Source of the DNA: Streptomyces sp. cg36
GTDB taxonomy: Bacteria > Actinomycetota > Actinomycetes > Streptomycetales > Streptomycetaceae
DNA: 64,000 nt
NCBI RefSeq assembly: GCF_041080675.1
Contig: NZ_CP163520.1
Coordinates: 3,038,001-3,102,000, forward strand
Direction: 5' to 3'
The notes under the pieces were generated by a model. It made no database searches. It was not told where the DNA came from and saw only the letters and a list, made by a program, of their open reading frames with translations. Below are positions 1 through 7,650 of the stretch, piece after piece (the first letter of the stretch is position 1; each line of letters starts with the position of its first letter). The translations under genes were made by a program, and so were the position numbers.

Positions 1-101
1 TCCACCCCCTCGGACACGTACTTCGCCATGGTGGCCGCGCCCTTGCTCGACTCGTCGTCGGGGTGGGCATGCACGGCCATCAGTCGCAGCTGCTCAGTCA
101 A
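1..101 (-). CDS. mca: Mycothiol S-conjugate amidase (5' end only)
   Basis: Only the first 33 codons lie in the window; the rest continues off the left edge. The reading frame from a TTG at 101 gives an N-terminus of the form [20 protein letters not shown], which carries the AHPDDE zinc-binding motif of the LmbE-like deacetylases and matches the usual Mca N-terminus closely. Mca cleaves mycothiol S-conjugates to a mercapturic acid and GlcN-Ins, a detoxification step in the cytoplasm of actinomycetes that use mycothiol instead of glutathione. It is divergent from the DUF4307 gene at 228. The TTG start is chosen because family members begin at this point; no good Shine-Dalgarno is seen. Confidence 0.9.
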   Translation of the reverse strand, partial: MTEQLRLMAVHAHPDDESSKGAATMAKYVSEGV

Positions 102-227
102 GACAAGATCCTCAAGTATTCGGCGCCCGGTGTGTTGCCCTCGGTGATCCGGCGCGATGGGCGGCTTCTATAGTGACCGAATCGGGGGGCGGAAAATTCC
201 GGCACCCCCAGCAGCAGGAGGACGATC

Positions 228-629
228 ATGGCCGCGGCAAGCCGGCAGCTTCCCGACGGGCGCTACGGGCGCACCGCGGACCAGCGCGCCGACCGGAAGC
301 TGAAGATCATCGGCTCGGTCCTGGGCGTCGGACTGCTCGGCGTCGTCGGCTGGATCGGCTACGACTACGTGGGCAGCCGGTCGGTCTCCGCCGAGGTCAT
401 CAAGTTCAAGGTGGTCTCCGCCAAGGCCGTCGAGGTGCACCTGGAAGTGCGCAAGGACACCGGCGAGACCGGGGTGTGCACCCTGCGCGCGCTGGAGAGC
501 GGCGGCGACGAGGTGGGCCGCAAGGACGTGCGGTTCGAGCAGCGCGAGAACCGCATCGACCAGGTGATCACCGTGCAGACCACCTCGCGGGCCACCGCCG
601 TGGACCTGGTCGGCTGCAAGTCGGTCTGA
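228..629 (+). CDS. DUF4307 family single-pass membrane protein
   Basis: A 133-residue protein of the actinobacterial DUF4307 type, whose function is unknown. The N-terminal 25 residues are polar and basic, a hydrophobic segment covers about residues 26-46, and the remaining ~85 residues form a soluble, beta-rich domain with two cysteines (in VCTL and GCKS) that would face outside. An AGCAGGAGG ribosome binding site lies just upstream of the ATG. In Streptomyces this gene usually sits between mca and greA, as here, so the assignment rests on both sequence and position. The two cysteines could form a disulfide, but that is inference. Confidence 0.85.
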   Translation: MAAASRQLPDGRYGRTADQRADRKLKIIGSVLGVGLLGVVGWIGYDYVGSRSVSAEVIKFKVVSAKAVEVHLEVRKDTGETGVCTLRALESGGDEVGRKDVRFEQRENRIDQVITVQTTSRATAVDLVGCKSV

Positions 630-924
630 CCCGCCGCGCAGGGCCCACCGCGTACGGTCGCCGCGCCCGCCCCGGGCGTACGGTCACCGCGCCGGCCCGC
701 CCCGTCGCCTCCGGCCCGTCGCGTCCGATCACTCCATCGGGCCCGACCCGGCCGGAGCCGGAGCCGGTCGCTCCGCGCTGACCTGCGCCTACGTTTTCCC
801 TACGGTTTTCGTCCTCCCCCTTCGGGCCCGTAATTGTTAGGCTCGTGGTTTCGCCCGCCCGAGAAGGCACATCCTTCTGGGTAGGGCGATGCGCTTGTAT
901 TCCCAGTACCGACGAGGAGCACCT

Positions 925-1422
925 GTGACCCAGACCAGCGACAACGTCACCTGGCTGACCCAGGAGGCGTACAACCAGCTCAAGGCCGAGCTGGAGTATC
1001 TGTCTGGTCCCGCGCGCACGGAGATCGCCGTAAAGATCGCGGCGGCCCGCGAGGAGGGTGACCTCCGGGAGAACGGCGGGTACCACGCGGCCAAGGAGGA
1101 GCAGGGCAAGATGGAGCTCCGGGTCCGCCAGCTGACCCAGCTCCTGGAGCACGCCAAGGTGGGCGAGGCGCCCGCCGCGGACGGCGTGGTGGCCCCCGGC
1201 ATGCTCGTCACGATCGCCTTCGACGGCGACGAGGACGACACCCTGGAGTTCCTGCTCGCCTCGCGCGAGTACGCCTCGACCGAGATCGAGACCTACTCGC
1301 CGCAGTCCCCGCTGGGCTCCGGCGTCAACGGCAAGAAGATCGGCGAGGACGCCGAGTATGAGCTGCCGAACGGCCGGAAGGCGTCGGTGAAGATCCTCGC
1401 GGCCACCCCGTACACGGGCTGA
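925..1422 (+). CDS. greA: Transcription elongation factor GreA
   Basis: A 165-residue GreA, the usual length. Residues 10-75 form the antiparallel coiled coil that enters the RNA polymerase secondary channel, and the tip carries acidic residues in GDLREN (about 45-50) needed to stimulate transcript cleavage. The C-terminal FKBP-like domain follows from about residue 85. GreA rescues backtracked polymerase. I chose the GTG at 925, not the longer frame from 889, because GACGAGGAG lies at the right distance upstream and the protein then begins MTQTSDNVTWLT as in other Streptomyces GreA proteins. A strong hairpin follows the gene. Confidence 0.93.
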   Translation: MTQTSDNVTWLTQEAYNQLKAELEYLSGPARTEIAVKIAAAREEGDLRENGGYHAAKEEQGKMELRVRQLTQLLEHAKVGEAPAADGVVAPGMLVTIAFDGDEDDTLEFLLASREYASTEIETYSPQSPLGSGVNGKKIGEDAEYELPNGRKASVKILAATPYTG

Positions 1423-1443
1423 GCCCTTCGCCAAGGACCACGG

Positions 1444-1475
1444 GCCCCCGGCCGTCCCGCCAGGACGCCGGGGGC
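1444..1475. terminator. Hairpin between converging greA and ABC permease
   Basis: A perfect 9-bp stem (GCCCCCGGC paired with GCCGGGGGC) with a 14-nt loop lies 21 nt after the greA stop and 39 nt from the end of the opposing permease gene. There is no U tract, as is common in Streptomyces, so it may act in both directions. Confidence 0.6.
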
Positions 1476-1514
1476 TTCGCCGTACCGCTCAGGCGGTCGG
1501 CCCAACCGGTCCGC

Positions 1515-2366
1515 TCACGCCGTCGCCGAGCGGTACTTGCGCACCGCCAGGGTCCGGAAGACCACGATGATCACCAGCGACCAGAGCAGCGAGGCGATCA
1601 CCGGGTGCTGCATCGGCCAGGCGTTGGACGGCACCACTCCGGGGTTGCCGAAGAGGTCGCGGCACGCCTGGACGGTGGCGCTGAACGGGTTCCACTCGGC
1701 CACGTGCCGCAGCCAGGGCGTCATCCCTGACGTCGCCACGAACGCGTTCGACACGAACGTCACCGGGAAGAGCCAGATCAGCCCGCCCGAGGTGGCCGCC
1801 TCCGGGGTCCTGACCGACAGGCCGATCAGGGCGCCGATCCAGGAGAACGCGTATCCCAGCAGGAGCAGCAGGGCGAACGCGCCGAGCGCCTTGGGTACGC
1901 CGTGGTGCACCCGCCAGCCCACCAGCAGCCCCACGGCGGCCAGCACCACCACGGTGAGCGCCGTCTGCACCAGGTCGGCCAGGGTGCGGCCGGTGAGGAC
2001 CGCGCCGCGGGCCATGGGCAGCGACCGGAAGCGGTCGATGAGCCCCTTGTGCATGTCGTCGGCGATCCCCGCGCCCGCGCCCGCGGTCGCGAAGGTGACG
2101 GTCTGGGCGAAGATGCCCGCCATCAGGAACTCCCGGTACCCCTTGGGGTCCAGGGAGCCGCCGATGCTGACCGAGCCGCCGAAGACGTAGCTGAACAGCA
2201 CCACGAACATGATCGGCTGGATCAGCCCGAAGATGATCATTTCCGGGATGCGCATCATCCTGATGAGGTTGCGCTTGGCGACGACGAGCGAGTCGCTCAC
2301 CGACTGCACCACGCCCCCGCGCGGCTGCGGGGCCGTGAGGCGCGGGGTGTCCACGACGGCGGTCAC
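1515..2366 (-). CDS. ABC-2 type multidrug transporter permease (DrrB-like)
   Basis: A 283-residue integral membrane protein with a cytoplasmic N-terminus and about six hydrophobic segments, typical of ABC-2 permeases of the DrrB daunorubicin-exporter type. The conserved region around MHKGLIDRFRSLPM and the later GRTLADL stretch fit the family signature. The GTG start at 2366 is chosen because it overlaps the stop of the upstream ATPase gene in the sequence GTGA and follows GGAGGCAGCC; longer readings of this frame are antisense artefacts. It should pair with the ATPase encoded at 2363-3343 to export a hydrophobic compound. The substrate cannot be told from sequence. Confidence 0.9.
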   Translation of the reverse strand: MTAVVDTPRLTAPQPRGGVVQSVSDSLVVAKRNLIRMMRIPEMIIFGLIQPIMFVVLFSYVFGGSVSIGGSLDPKGYREFLMAGIFAQTVTFATAGAGAGIADDMHKGLIDRFRSLPMARGAVLTGRTLADLVQTALTVVVLAAVGLLVGWRVHHGVPKALGAFALLLLLGYAFSWIGALIGLSVRTPEAATSGGLIWLFPVTFVSNAFVATSGMTPWLRHVAEWNPFSATVQACRDLFGNPGVVPSNAWPMQHPVIASLLWSLVIIVVFRTLAVRKYRSATA

Positions 2367-3343
2367 TTGGCTGCCTCCTTCTCTGCCTCTTCCTCTTCCT
2401 TGAGCTCGGCCGCGTGGCCGGTCAGGGAGATGAAGACGTCGTCGAGGGTCGGCCGGCGCAGCCCGATGTCGTCGATCTCCACCCCCCGGTTGTCGAGCTC
2501 GCGGATGACCTCGGCGAGCAGCTTGGCGCCGCCGGTGACCGGGACCGTGAGCTTGCGGGTGTGCGCGGCGACGGCGACCTCGCCCTTGCCGAACCCGGCG
2601 AGGACCGAGCGCGCGGGCTCGATCTCCTCCTGCTGGTGCACCACGACCTCGACGCGCTCGCCGCCGGTGCGGGCCTTGAGCTGGTCGGCGGTGCCGCGCT
2701 CGATGACCCGGCCGTGGTCGACCACGCAGATGTCGTGCGCGAGGTGGTCGGCCTCCTCCAGGTACTGCGTGGTGAGCAGCAGGGTGGTGCCGCCCGCGAC
2801 GAGCTCCTGGATGACCTCCCACAGCTGCTGGCGGTTGCGCGGGTCGAGGCCGGTGGTCGGCTCGTCCATGAACATCACGGGCGGCGAGACGACCAGGGCA
2901 GCCGCGAGGTCGAGGCGGCGGCGCATCCCGCCCGAGTACGTCTTCGCGGGGCGGTCGGCCGCGTCGGCGAGGTTGAACTTCTCCAGCAGCTCGCCCGCCC
3001 TGGCCTTCGCCTGCCTGGCCTTCATCTGGTAGAGCTGGCCGACCATTTGGAGGTTCTCGCGGCCGGTCAGATACTCGTCGACGGCCGCGAACTGGCCGGA
3101 CAGACCGATCGCGCGGCGCACCTCGTTGGGATGCTTCAGCACGTCGATGCCCGCGACCGTGGCCCGGCCGCTGTCGGGCTGGAGCAGGGTGGTCAGGACG
3201 CGCACGGTGGTGGTCTTGCCGGCGCCGTTCGGGCCGAGCAGGCCCAGAACCGTGCCCTCGGGGACATCGAGGTCCACGCCGTCCAGAGCCTTTACGTCGC
3301 CGAACGTCTTCACCAGGGCTTCGGCGTAGATGGCGCCTGGCAT
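2363..3343 (-). CDS. ABC transporter ATP-binding protein (DrrA-like)
   Basis: A 326-residue ATPase of the daunorubicin resistance (DrrA) family. Walker A GPNGAGKTT is at residues 37-45, the signature YSGGM near 140, Walker B VMFMDEP shortly after, and the C-terminal DrrA-type extension ends in a charged Glu/Lys-rich tail. It energises the permease whose start codon overlaps its stop by 4 nt, so the two form one translationally coupled unit. The ATG at 3343 has a GGGGGT box upstream; the frame stays open to 3400, but the extra 19 residues look unrelated to the family. No specific substrate can be inferred. Confidence 0.92.
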   Translation of the reverse strand: MPGAIYAEALVKTFGDVKALDGVDLDVPEGTVLGLLGPNGAGKTTTVRVLTTLLQPDSGRATVAGIDVLKHPNEVRRAIGLSGQFAAVDEYLTGRENLQMVGQLYQMKARQAKARAGELLEKFNLADAADRPAKTYSGGMRRRLDLAAALVVSPPVMFMDEPTTGLDPRNRQQLWEVIQELVAGGTTLLLTTQYLEEADHLAHDICVVDHGRVIERGTADQLKARTGGERVEVVVHQQEEIEPARSVLAGFGKGEVAVAAHTRKLTVPVTGGAKLLAEVIRELDNRGVEIDDIGLRRPTLDDVFISLTGHAAELKEEEEAEKEAAK

Positions 3344-3511
3344 GTTGGTACCCCCAGAGTTGGGTGTCGTCTGTACACAAATCCTAGGATTGCCGGACAT
3401 ACGATGCCCGGTGGAGCTGTGGCGCGAAACACAGACTAACGCGATGTATCGCGTTCCCTCAAGAGGTGTGCACGGGGTTTGGCCCGCCCGGCACGGGTCG
3501 CGGGAGCGAGC

Positions 3512-4741
3512 TCAGGAAATGATCCGGTAGCCCGCCTCCCGCAGCGCCGCCCCGACCTCCCGGCAGTGCTCCGGACCCTTGGTCTCCAGGTGCAACTCCA
3601 CCTCCACCTCCGTGAGTCCGAGCCGGGGATCGGTCCGCACATGGCTCACGTCGAGGACGTTAGCGTCGAGCACTGACAAAGCCCTGAGAAGCTCGGCCAG
3701 CACCCCCGGCCGGTCCGTGATCCGCAGCCGCAGGCTCAGGTAGCGGCCGGCCGCCGCCATGCCGTGCCGCAGGATCCGCTGGAGCAGCACCGGATCCACG
3801 TTCCCGCCCGACAGCACCGCCACCACCGGCCCCCGGAACGCCCCCGGATCGCTCAGCAGCGCCGCCACCGGACTCGCCCCGGCGGGCTCCACGACCAGCT
3901 TGGCCCGCTCCAGGCAGAGCAGCAGCGCACTGGACAGCGCGTCCTCCGACACCGTACGGATCTCGTCGACCAACTCCCTGACCAGCGCGAACGGCACGTC
4001 CCCGGGCCGCCCCACCTTGATCCCGTCGGCCATCGTGGGCGCCGGGTCGATCGCCACCGGGTGCCCGGCCGCCAGCGAGGGCGGATACGCGGCCGAGGCC
4101 GCCGCCTGCACCCCGACCACCTTCACGTCGGGACGGACCGCCTTGACCGCGAGCGCGATGCCCGCCGCGAGCCCGCCGCCGCCGACCCCGACCAGGATCG
4201 TGCGCACCTCCGGGCACTGCTCCAGGATCTCCAGGCCGACCGTGCCCTGGCCCGCGATGACGTCCGGGTGGTCGAAGGGGTGGATGAAGACCGCGCCCGT
4301 CTCGCGCGCGTGCTCCTCGGCCGCCGCCAGCGTCTCGTCGACGACCGTGCCGCGCAGGACGACCTCCGCCCCGTACTCCCGGGTCGCGGCGACCTTCGGC
4401 AGGGGCGCGCCCAGCGGCATGAACACCGTGGAGCGCACGCCCAGGAGCGAGGAGGCGAGGGCCACTCCCTGCGCGTGGTTGCCCGCGCTGGCGGCCACCA
4501 CCCCGGCCGCCCGCTCCTCCGGACGCAGCCCGGCGATCCGCACGTACGCGCCCCGCAGCTTGAACGAGCCGGTCCGCTGGAGGTTCTCGCACTTCAGGTG
4601 CACCGGCGCCCCCACCAGTTGCGTCAGATGCCGCGACCCCTCCATCGCGGTCATCCGCGCGATGCCCGCGAGCATCTTCTGGGCGCCCCGCACATCGTCG
4701 AGGATCAGGGGGTGCGAGGGGCCGGACGTGCTGAAGCTCAT
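3512..4741 (-). CDS. ilvA: Threonine ammonia-lyase
   Basis: A 409-residue PLP enzyme that deaminates threonine to 2-oxobutyrate, the first step of isoleucine synthesis or, in its catabolic form, of threonine breakdown. The PLP-binding lysine is Lys61 in GSFKLRGAY, the phosphate-binding glycine loop GGGGLAAG is near 190, and a C-terminal ACT domain (about 330-409) suggests allosteric control by an amino acid. One ACT domain and this length resemble the short TdcB-like type rather than the long E. coli IlvA with two. It diverges from a MarR gene, but nothing in the sequence proves that MarR controls it. Confidence 0.9.
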   Translation of the reverse strand: MSFSTSGPSHPLILDDVRGAQKMLAGIARMTAMEGSRHLTQLVGAPVHLKCENLQRTGSFKLRGAYVRIAGLRPEERAAGVVAASAGNHAQGVALASSLLGVRSTVFMPLGAPLPKVAATREYGAEVVLRGTVVDETLAAAEEHARETGAVFIHPFDHPDVIAGQGTVGLEILEQCPEVRTILVGVGGGGLAAGIALAVKAVRPDVKVVGVQAAASAAYPPSLAAGHPVAIDPAPTMADGIKVGRPGDVPFALVRELVDEIRTVSEDALSSALLLCLERAKLVVEPAGASPVAALLSDPGAFRGPVVAVLSGGNVDPVLLQRILRHGMAAAGRYLSLRLRITDRPGVLAELLRALSVLDANVLDVSHVRTDPRLGLTEVEVELHLETKGPEHCREVGAALREAGYRIIS

Positions 4742-4895
4742 GCCGTCAAGTCTCGCAGCTCATGGGCCCGACGGCCGCTGGGACCGGATCCTCGCGGCAG
4801 TTGTCCACAGCTTTGCGCAGGGCCGGTACGCGTACCCCCCGGGCCGCGTACTCTGTCCCCCACCACACCGACCGCCGCACGAGAGAGCCCCGGCC

Positions 4896-5399
4896 ATGCC
4901 CACTACTCAGGACATGACTTCCCATCTCGACCCAGGTCTCCTCGATGCCCTCCAGCACCAGGTGGCCGTCTTCGCGCGCCGCGCGGAGCAGACCCGCCTC
5001 GGCGGCGTCGGCCAGGTCCGCAACTCGATGGACCGCGCCGCCTACCTGCTGCTCAACCGCCTTGACCAGGAAGGCCCGATGGGCGTCAAGGCGCTCGCCG
5101 CGGGGATGGGCATCGACTCCTCGACCGTCACCCGCCAGGTGGCCCCGCTCGTCGACACCGGCCTGGTGAAGCGGACCTCTCACCCGGAGGACGGCCGCGC
5201 GGTCGTGCTCCAGCTCTCGCCGCGCGGCCAGGCCCGCCTCGAAGAGGTCCGCTCCTCGCGGCGCGAGCTCATGGCGCAGGTGACCCAGGGCTGGTCCGAG
5301 GAGGAACGGGAGTCCTTCTGCACCCTCCTGACCCGCTTCAACTCAGCTCTGTCAGCCCGTCAGTCGGCCGGTCAGGACCCGGCGGTGCCGACCTCTTGA
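4896..5399 (+). CDS. MarR family transcriptional regulator
   Basis: A 167-residue winged-helix regulator of the MarR family. The DNA-binding domain is at about residues 40-105, with the recognition helix in STVTRQVAPL and the wing around RTSHPEDGRAV; helices on both sides would make the dimer interface. The ATG at 4896 is taken because the longer open frame upstream is antisense to ilvA. It is divergent from ilvA with a 154-bp spacer that contains a single TTGTCCACA DnaA-box-like 9-mer at 4801. MarR proteins usually repress their own gene and a neighbour in response to small aromatic ligands; the ligand here is unknown. Confidence 0.85.
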   Translation: MPTTQDMTSHLDPGLLDALQHQVAVFARRAEQTRLGGVGQVRNSMDRAAYLLLNRLDQEGPMGVKALAAGMGIDSSTVTRQVAPLVDTGLVKRTSHPEDGRAVVLQLSPRGQARLEEVRSSRRELMAQVTQGWSEEERESFCTLLTRFNSALSARQSAGQDPAVPTS

Positions 5400-5430
5400 C
5401 CTGCGGCGCGCACGGGCTTCAGATGAGGCC

Positions 5431-5931
5431 ATGCGCGAGCGGCAGGCGGAACGAAGACGTCGCGGCGCCCGCGAGTTCGAGGCGTTCGTCGCGGGCGCCG
5501 GCGGCCGTCTGCTGCACACCGCGACCCTGCTGACCGGCGAGGCGCCCGCGCACAACGCGCGGGCCAGGCGGCTGCTCACGGCCGCCCTCGCGCGTACGTA
5601 CGCGCACTGGGACCCCGAGCGCGGCGAGGACCCGTACGACCGCACCCGTCAGGAGCTGGTGGCCCGGTTCGCGGCCACGGCCTGGCGCCACCACCTCCAC
5701 CGCGAACCCGGCGGCGAACTGGGCGTACTGGCCCGGCTCACCCCCCAGGAGCGGCTCATCCTGGTGCTGCGGCTGTACGAGGGGGTCGCCGAGGAGCAGG
5801 TCGCCGCGCTCGTCGGGCTGCCCGCCGAGCGGGTCCGGGTGATCTGCACGCGCGCGATCGCCACCCTGCGCAGCACCCCCGGCGGCTCCCGCCGCCCGCG
5901 CCCCCGGCCGAGCGCCGAGGGGGTCCTGTGA
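5431..5931 (+). CDS. Sigma factor-like protein with reduced region 2
   Basis: A 166-residue protein that resembles the actinobacterial SigE-type ECF family. The C-terminal part (about residues 95-150) is a clear sigma region 4: LTPQERLILVLRLYEG followed by a helix-turn-helix. The N-terminal part begins FEAFVAGAGGRLLHTATLLTG like region 2, but the stretch that normally melts and reads the -10 is short and diverged. It ends in an Arg/Pro-rich tail. The next gene starts 13 bp downstream and encodes a small membrane protein, so they probably form one operon. It could be a functional minimal sigma factor or a regulator derived from one. Confidence 0.7.
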   Translation: MRERQAERRRRGAREFEAFVAGAGGRLLHTATLLTGEAPAHNARARRLLTAALARTYAHWDPERGEDPYDRTRQELVARFAATAWRHHLHREPGGELGVLARLTPQERLILVLRLYEGVAEEQVAALVGLPAERVRVICTRAIATLRSTPGGSRRPRPRPSAEGVL

Positions 5932-5944
5932 GCGAGGGGGTCCC

Positions 5945-6196
5945 ATGAGCCTGCCCGACCGCAAGGAGGAGGAGGTCCGCCGCCTCCTGGACGTGCCGCA
6001 CCCGGCCGTACCGCCCGAACTGGCCGCAGAGGCGGCGGAGTTGGGGACCCGCCTGCTGCGCCGCCGCCGGGTGGCGCGGCGCCTGGCGTGGCTGCTGCTG
6101 ACCGCCGCCGTGCTCGCCTTCACCGTATGGGCGGCCCGGACGCACCCCTGGGTGGCGCCCCCGTCGACGGTGGCGCCACCGGTCGACGGCTTCTGA
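5945..6196 (+). CDS. Small single-pass membrane protein, possible sigma partner
   Basis: An 83-residue protein with a soluble acidic N-terminus (LPDRKEEEVRRLLDVPHPAVPP), a basic patch RRRRVARR, one transmembrane helix at about residues 47-64 and a short outer tail. It follows the sigma-like gene by 13 bp and has its own GAGGGGG box. The layout of a cytoplasmic stretch of about 45 residues plus one membrane helix resembles that of small membrane anti-sigma factors, but there is no HxxxCxxC zinc motif, so an anti-sigma role is only inferred from position. Confidence 0.65.
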   Translation: MSLPDRKEEEVRRLLDVPHPAVPPELAAEAAELGTRLLRRRRVARRLAWLLLTAAVLAFTVWAARTHPWVAPPSTVAPPVDGF

Positions 6197-6225
6197 GCCG
6201 GGCGCGGGAGCCCCGGGAGGACCCG

Positions 6226-6242
6226 GGACCCCCACGGGGTCC
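6226..6242. terminator. Short hairpin between convergent genes
   Basis: A 7-bp GC stem (GGACCCC with GGGGTCC) and a 3-nt loop, 8 bp from the metB stop and 30 bp past the small membrane protein gene. It could serve as a bidirectional terminator. Confidence 0.45.
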
Positions 6243-6249
6243 GAAGGCG

Positions 6250-7404
6250 TCAGCCCAGCGCCTGCTGGAGGTCGGCCAGCAGGTCGTCCACGTTCTCGAT
6301 GCCGACCGACAGGCGCACCAGGTCGCCCGGCACCTCCAGGGCGGACCCGGCGACGCTGGCGTGCGTCATCCGGCCCGGGTGCTCGATCAGCGACTCGACG
6401 CCGCCCAGCGACTCACCGAGCGTGAAGACCTTGGTGCGGGCGCACAGGTCGACCGCCTCCTGCTCGCCGCCGGTCACCCGGAACGACACCATGCCGCCGA
6501 AGGCGCGCATCTGCTTGGCCGCGACCTCGTGGCCGGGGTGCTCGGGCAGCCCCGGGTAGAGCACCTGCGACACCTTGGGGTGCCGGGTCAGCATCTCCGC
6601 GATCTTGCCGGCGTTCTCGCTGTGCCGGTCCATGCGCACCGGCAGCGTCTTGATGCCGCGCAGCACCAGCCACGAGTCGAACGGCCCGGCCACCGCGCCC
6701 ATCGCGTTCTGGTGGTACGCCAACTCCTCGCCCAGCTCGGCCGAGTTGGTGACGAGGGCGCCGCCCACGACGTCCGAGTGACCGCCCATGTACTTCGTCA
6801 GCGAGTGCACGACGACGTCCGCGCCCAGCGCCAGCGGCTGCTGGAGGTAGGGGCTCGCGAAGGTGTTGTCGACGACCAGCTTGGCACCGGCGTCCTTGGC
6901 GACCGCCGCGACCGCCGCGATGTCGGTGATGCCGAGCAGCGGGTTGGAGGGCGTCTCGACCCAGATCGCCTTCGTACGGTCGGTGACCGCGGCCCGCACC
7001 GACGCCGGGTCGGAGGTGTCGGCGACCGACCACTCCACACCCCACCGGGAGACGACCTTGGCGAAGAGGCGGAAGGTGCCGCCGTATGCGTCGTTGGGGA
7101 TGACGACGTGGTCGCCGGGGGCCAGCAGCGTACGCAGCAGGCAGTCCTCGGCGGCGAGCCCGGACGCGAAGGCGAGACCCCGGACACCGCCCTCCAGGGC
7201 CGCCAGGTTCTCTTCGAGGGCGGTACGGGTCGGGTTGGCGCTGCGGCTGTACTCGTAGCCGCCGCGCAGCCCGCCGACGCCGTCCTGCTTGTAGGTGGAG
7301 ACCTGGTAGATCGGGGGTACGACCGCACCGGTCAGCGGATCCGCGGTGTTCCCGGCGTGGATCGCGATGGTCTCGAAGCTCTTGTCGAGGTGCTCGTGGC
7401 TCAT
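6250..7404 (-). CDS. metB: Cystathionine gamma-synthase
   Basis: A 384-residue PLP enzyme of the Cys/Met metabolism family. The PLP-binding lysine is Lys204 in HSLTKYMGGHSD, preceded by the cofactor-binding DN in VVDNTFASP (179-184); the substrate-binding YEYSRSANPTR segment is at about 50-60. It joins an activated homoserine and cysteine to cystathionine in methionine synthesis; members of this family may also act as gamma-lyases, and sequence alone does not exclude that. No Shine-Dalgarno precedes the ATG, and a TAGGCT -10-like hexamer lies 8 nt upstream, so the transcript may be nearly leaderless. Confidence 0.88.
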   Translation of the reverse strand: MSHEHLDKSFETIAIHAGNTADPLTGAVVPPIYQVSTYKQDGVGGLRGGYEYSRSANPTRTALEENLAALEGGVRGLAFASGLAAEDCLLRTLLAPGDHVVIPNDAYGGTFRLFAKVVSRWGVEWSVADTSDPASVRAAVTDRTKAIWVETPSNPLLGITDIAAVAAVAKDAGAKLVVDNTFASPYLQQPLALGADVVVHSLTKYMGGHSDVVGGALVTNSAELGEELAYHQNAMGAVAGPFDSWLVLRGIKTLPVRMDRHSENAGKIAEMLTRHPKVSQVLYPGLPEHPGHEVAAKQMRAFGGMVSFRVTGGEQEAVDLCARTKVFTLGESLGGVESLIEHPGRMTHASVAGSALEVPGDLVRLSVGIENVDDLLADLQQALG

Positions 7405-7497
7405 GGATGCGAAGCCTAGTTCTCCGTCGGCGGAGGTGGGGGTGCTCGCCGTTTCCTGAGATCCGGTTCGCCGATCCGTGAGATCGGGGGCCGTGCC

Positions 7498-7616
7498 CCG
7501 GGGTCCGGTCCGGGGCCGGGGGCGGGCCGGGGCGATGGTGGCTGCGGGCCGGGCGCGGGGCGGGGGGCGGTGGTGGGGGCGGGGGCGGGGTTATCCACAG
7601 GGGCGGGTACGGGTTG
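7498..7616 (+). repeat. G-run-rich tract upstream of the 7651 gene
   Basis: About 120 bp between metB and the next gene in which the + strand is almost only G with short C, T and A breaks, including many runs of three to six G. Several sets of four close G runs could fold into G-quadruplexes. A perfect TTATCCACA 9-mer sits inside it at 7591-7599. No gene or clear promoter was seen here. Confidence 0.6.
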
Positions 7617-7650
7617 GCCAGAAGTCGGTGGGGTCTGGTTCGCTTGAGGC

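Noticed and set aside
4801..7599. Part of a replication origin
   Set aside because: DnaA-like boxes are single and far apart, and no dnaA, dnaN or AT-rich unwinding region is in the window.
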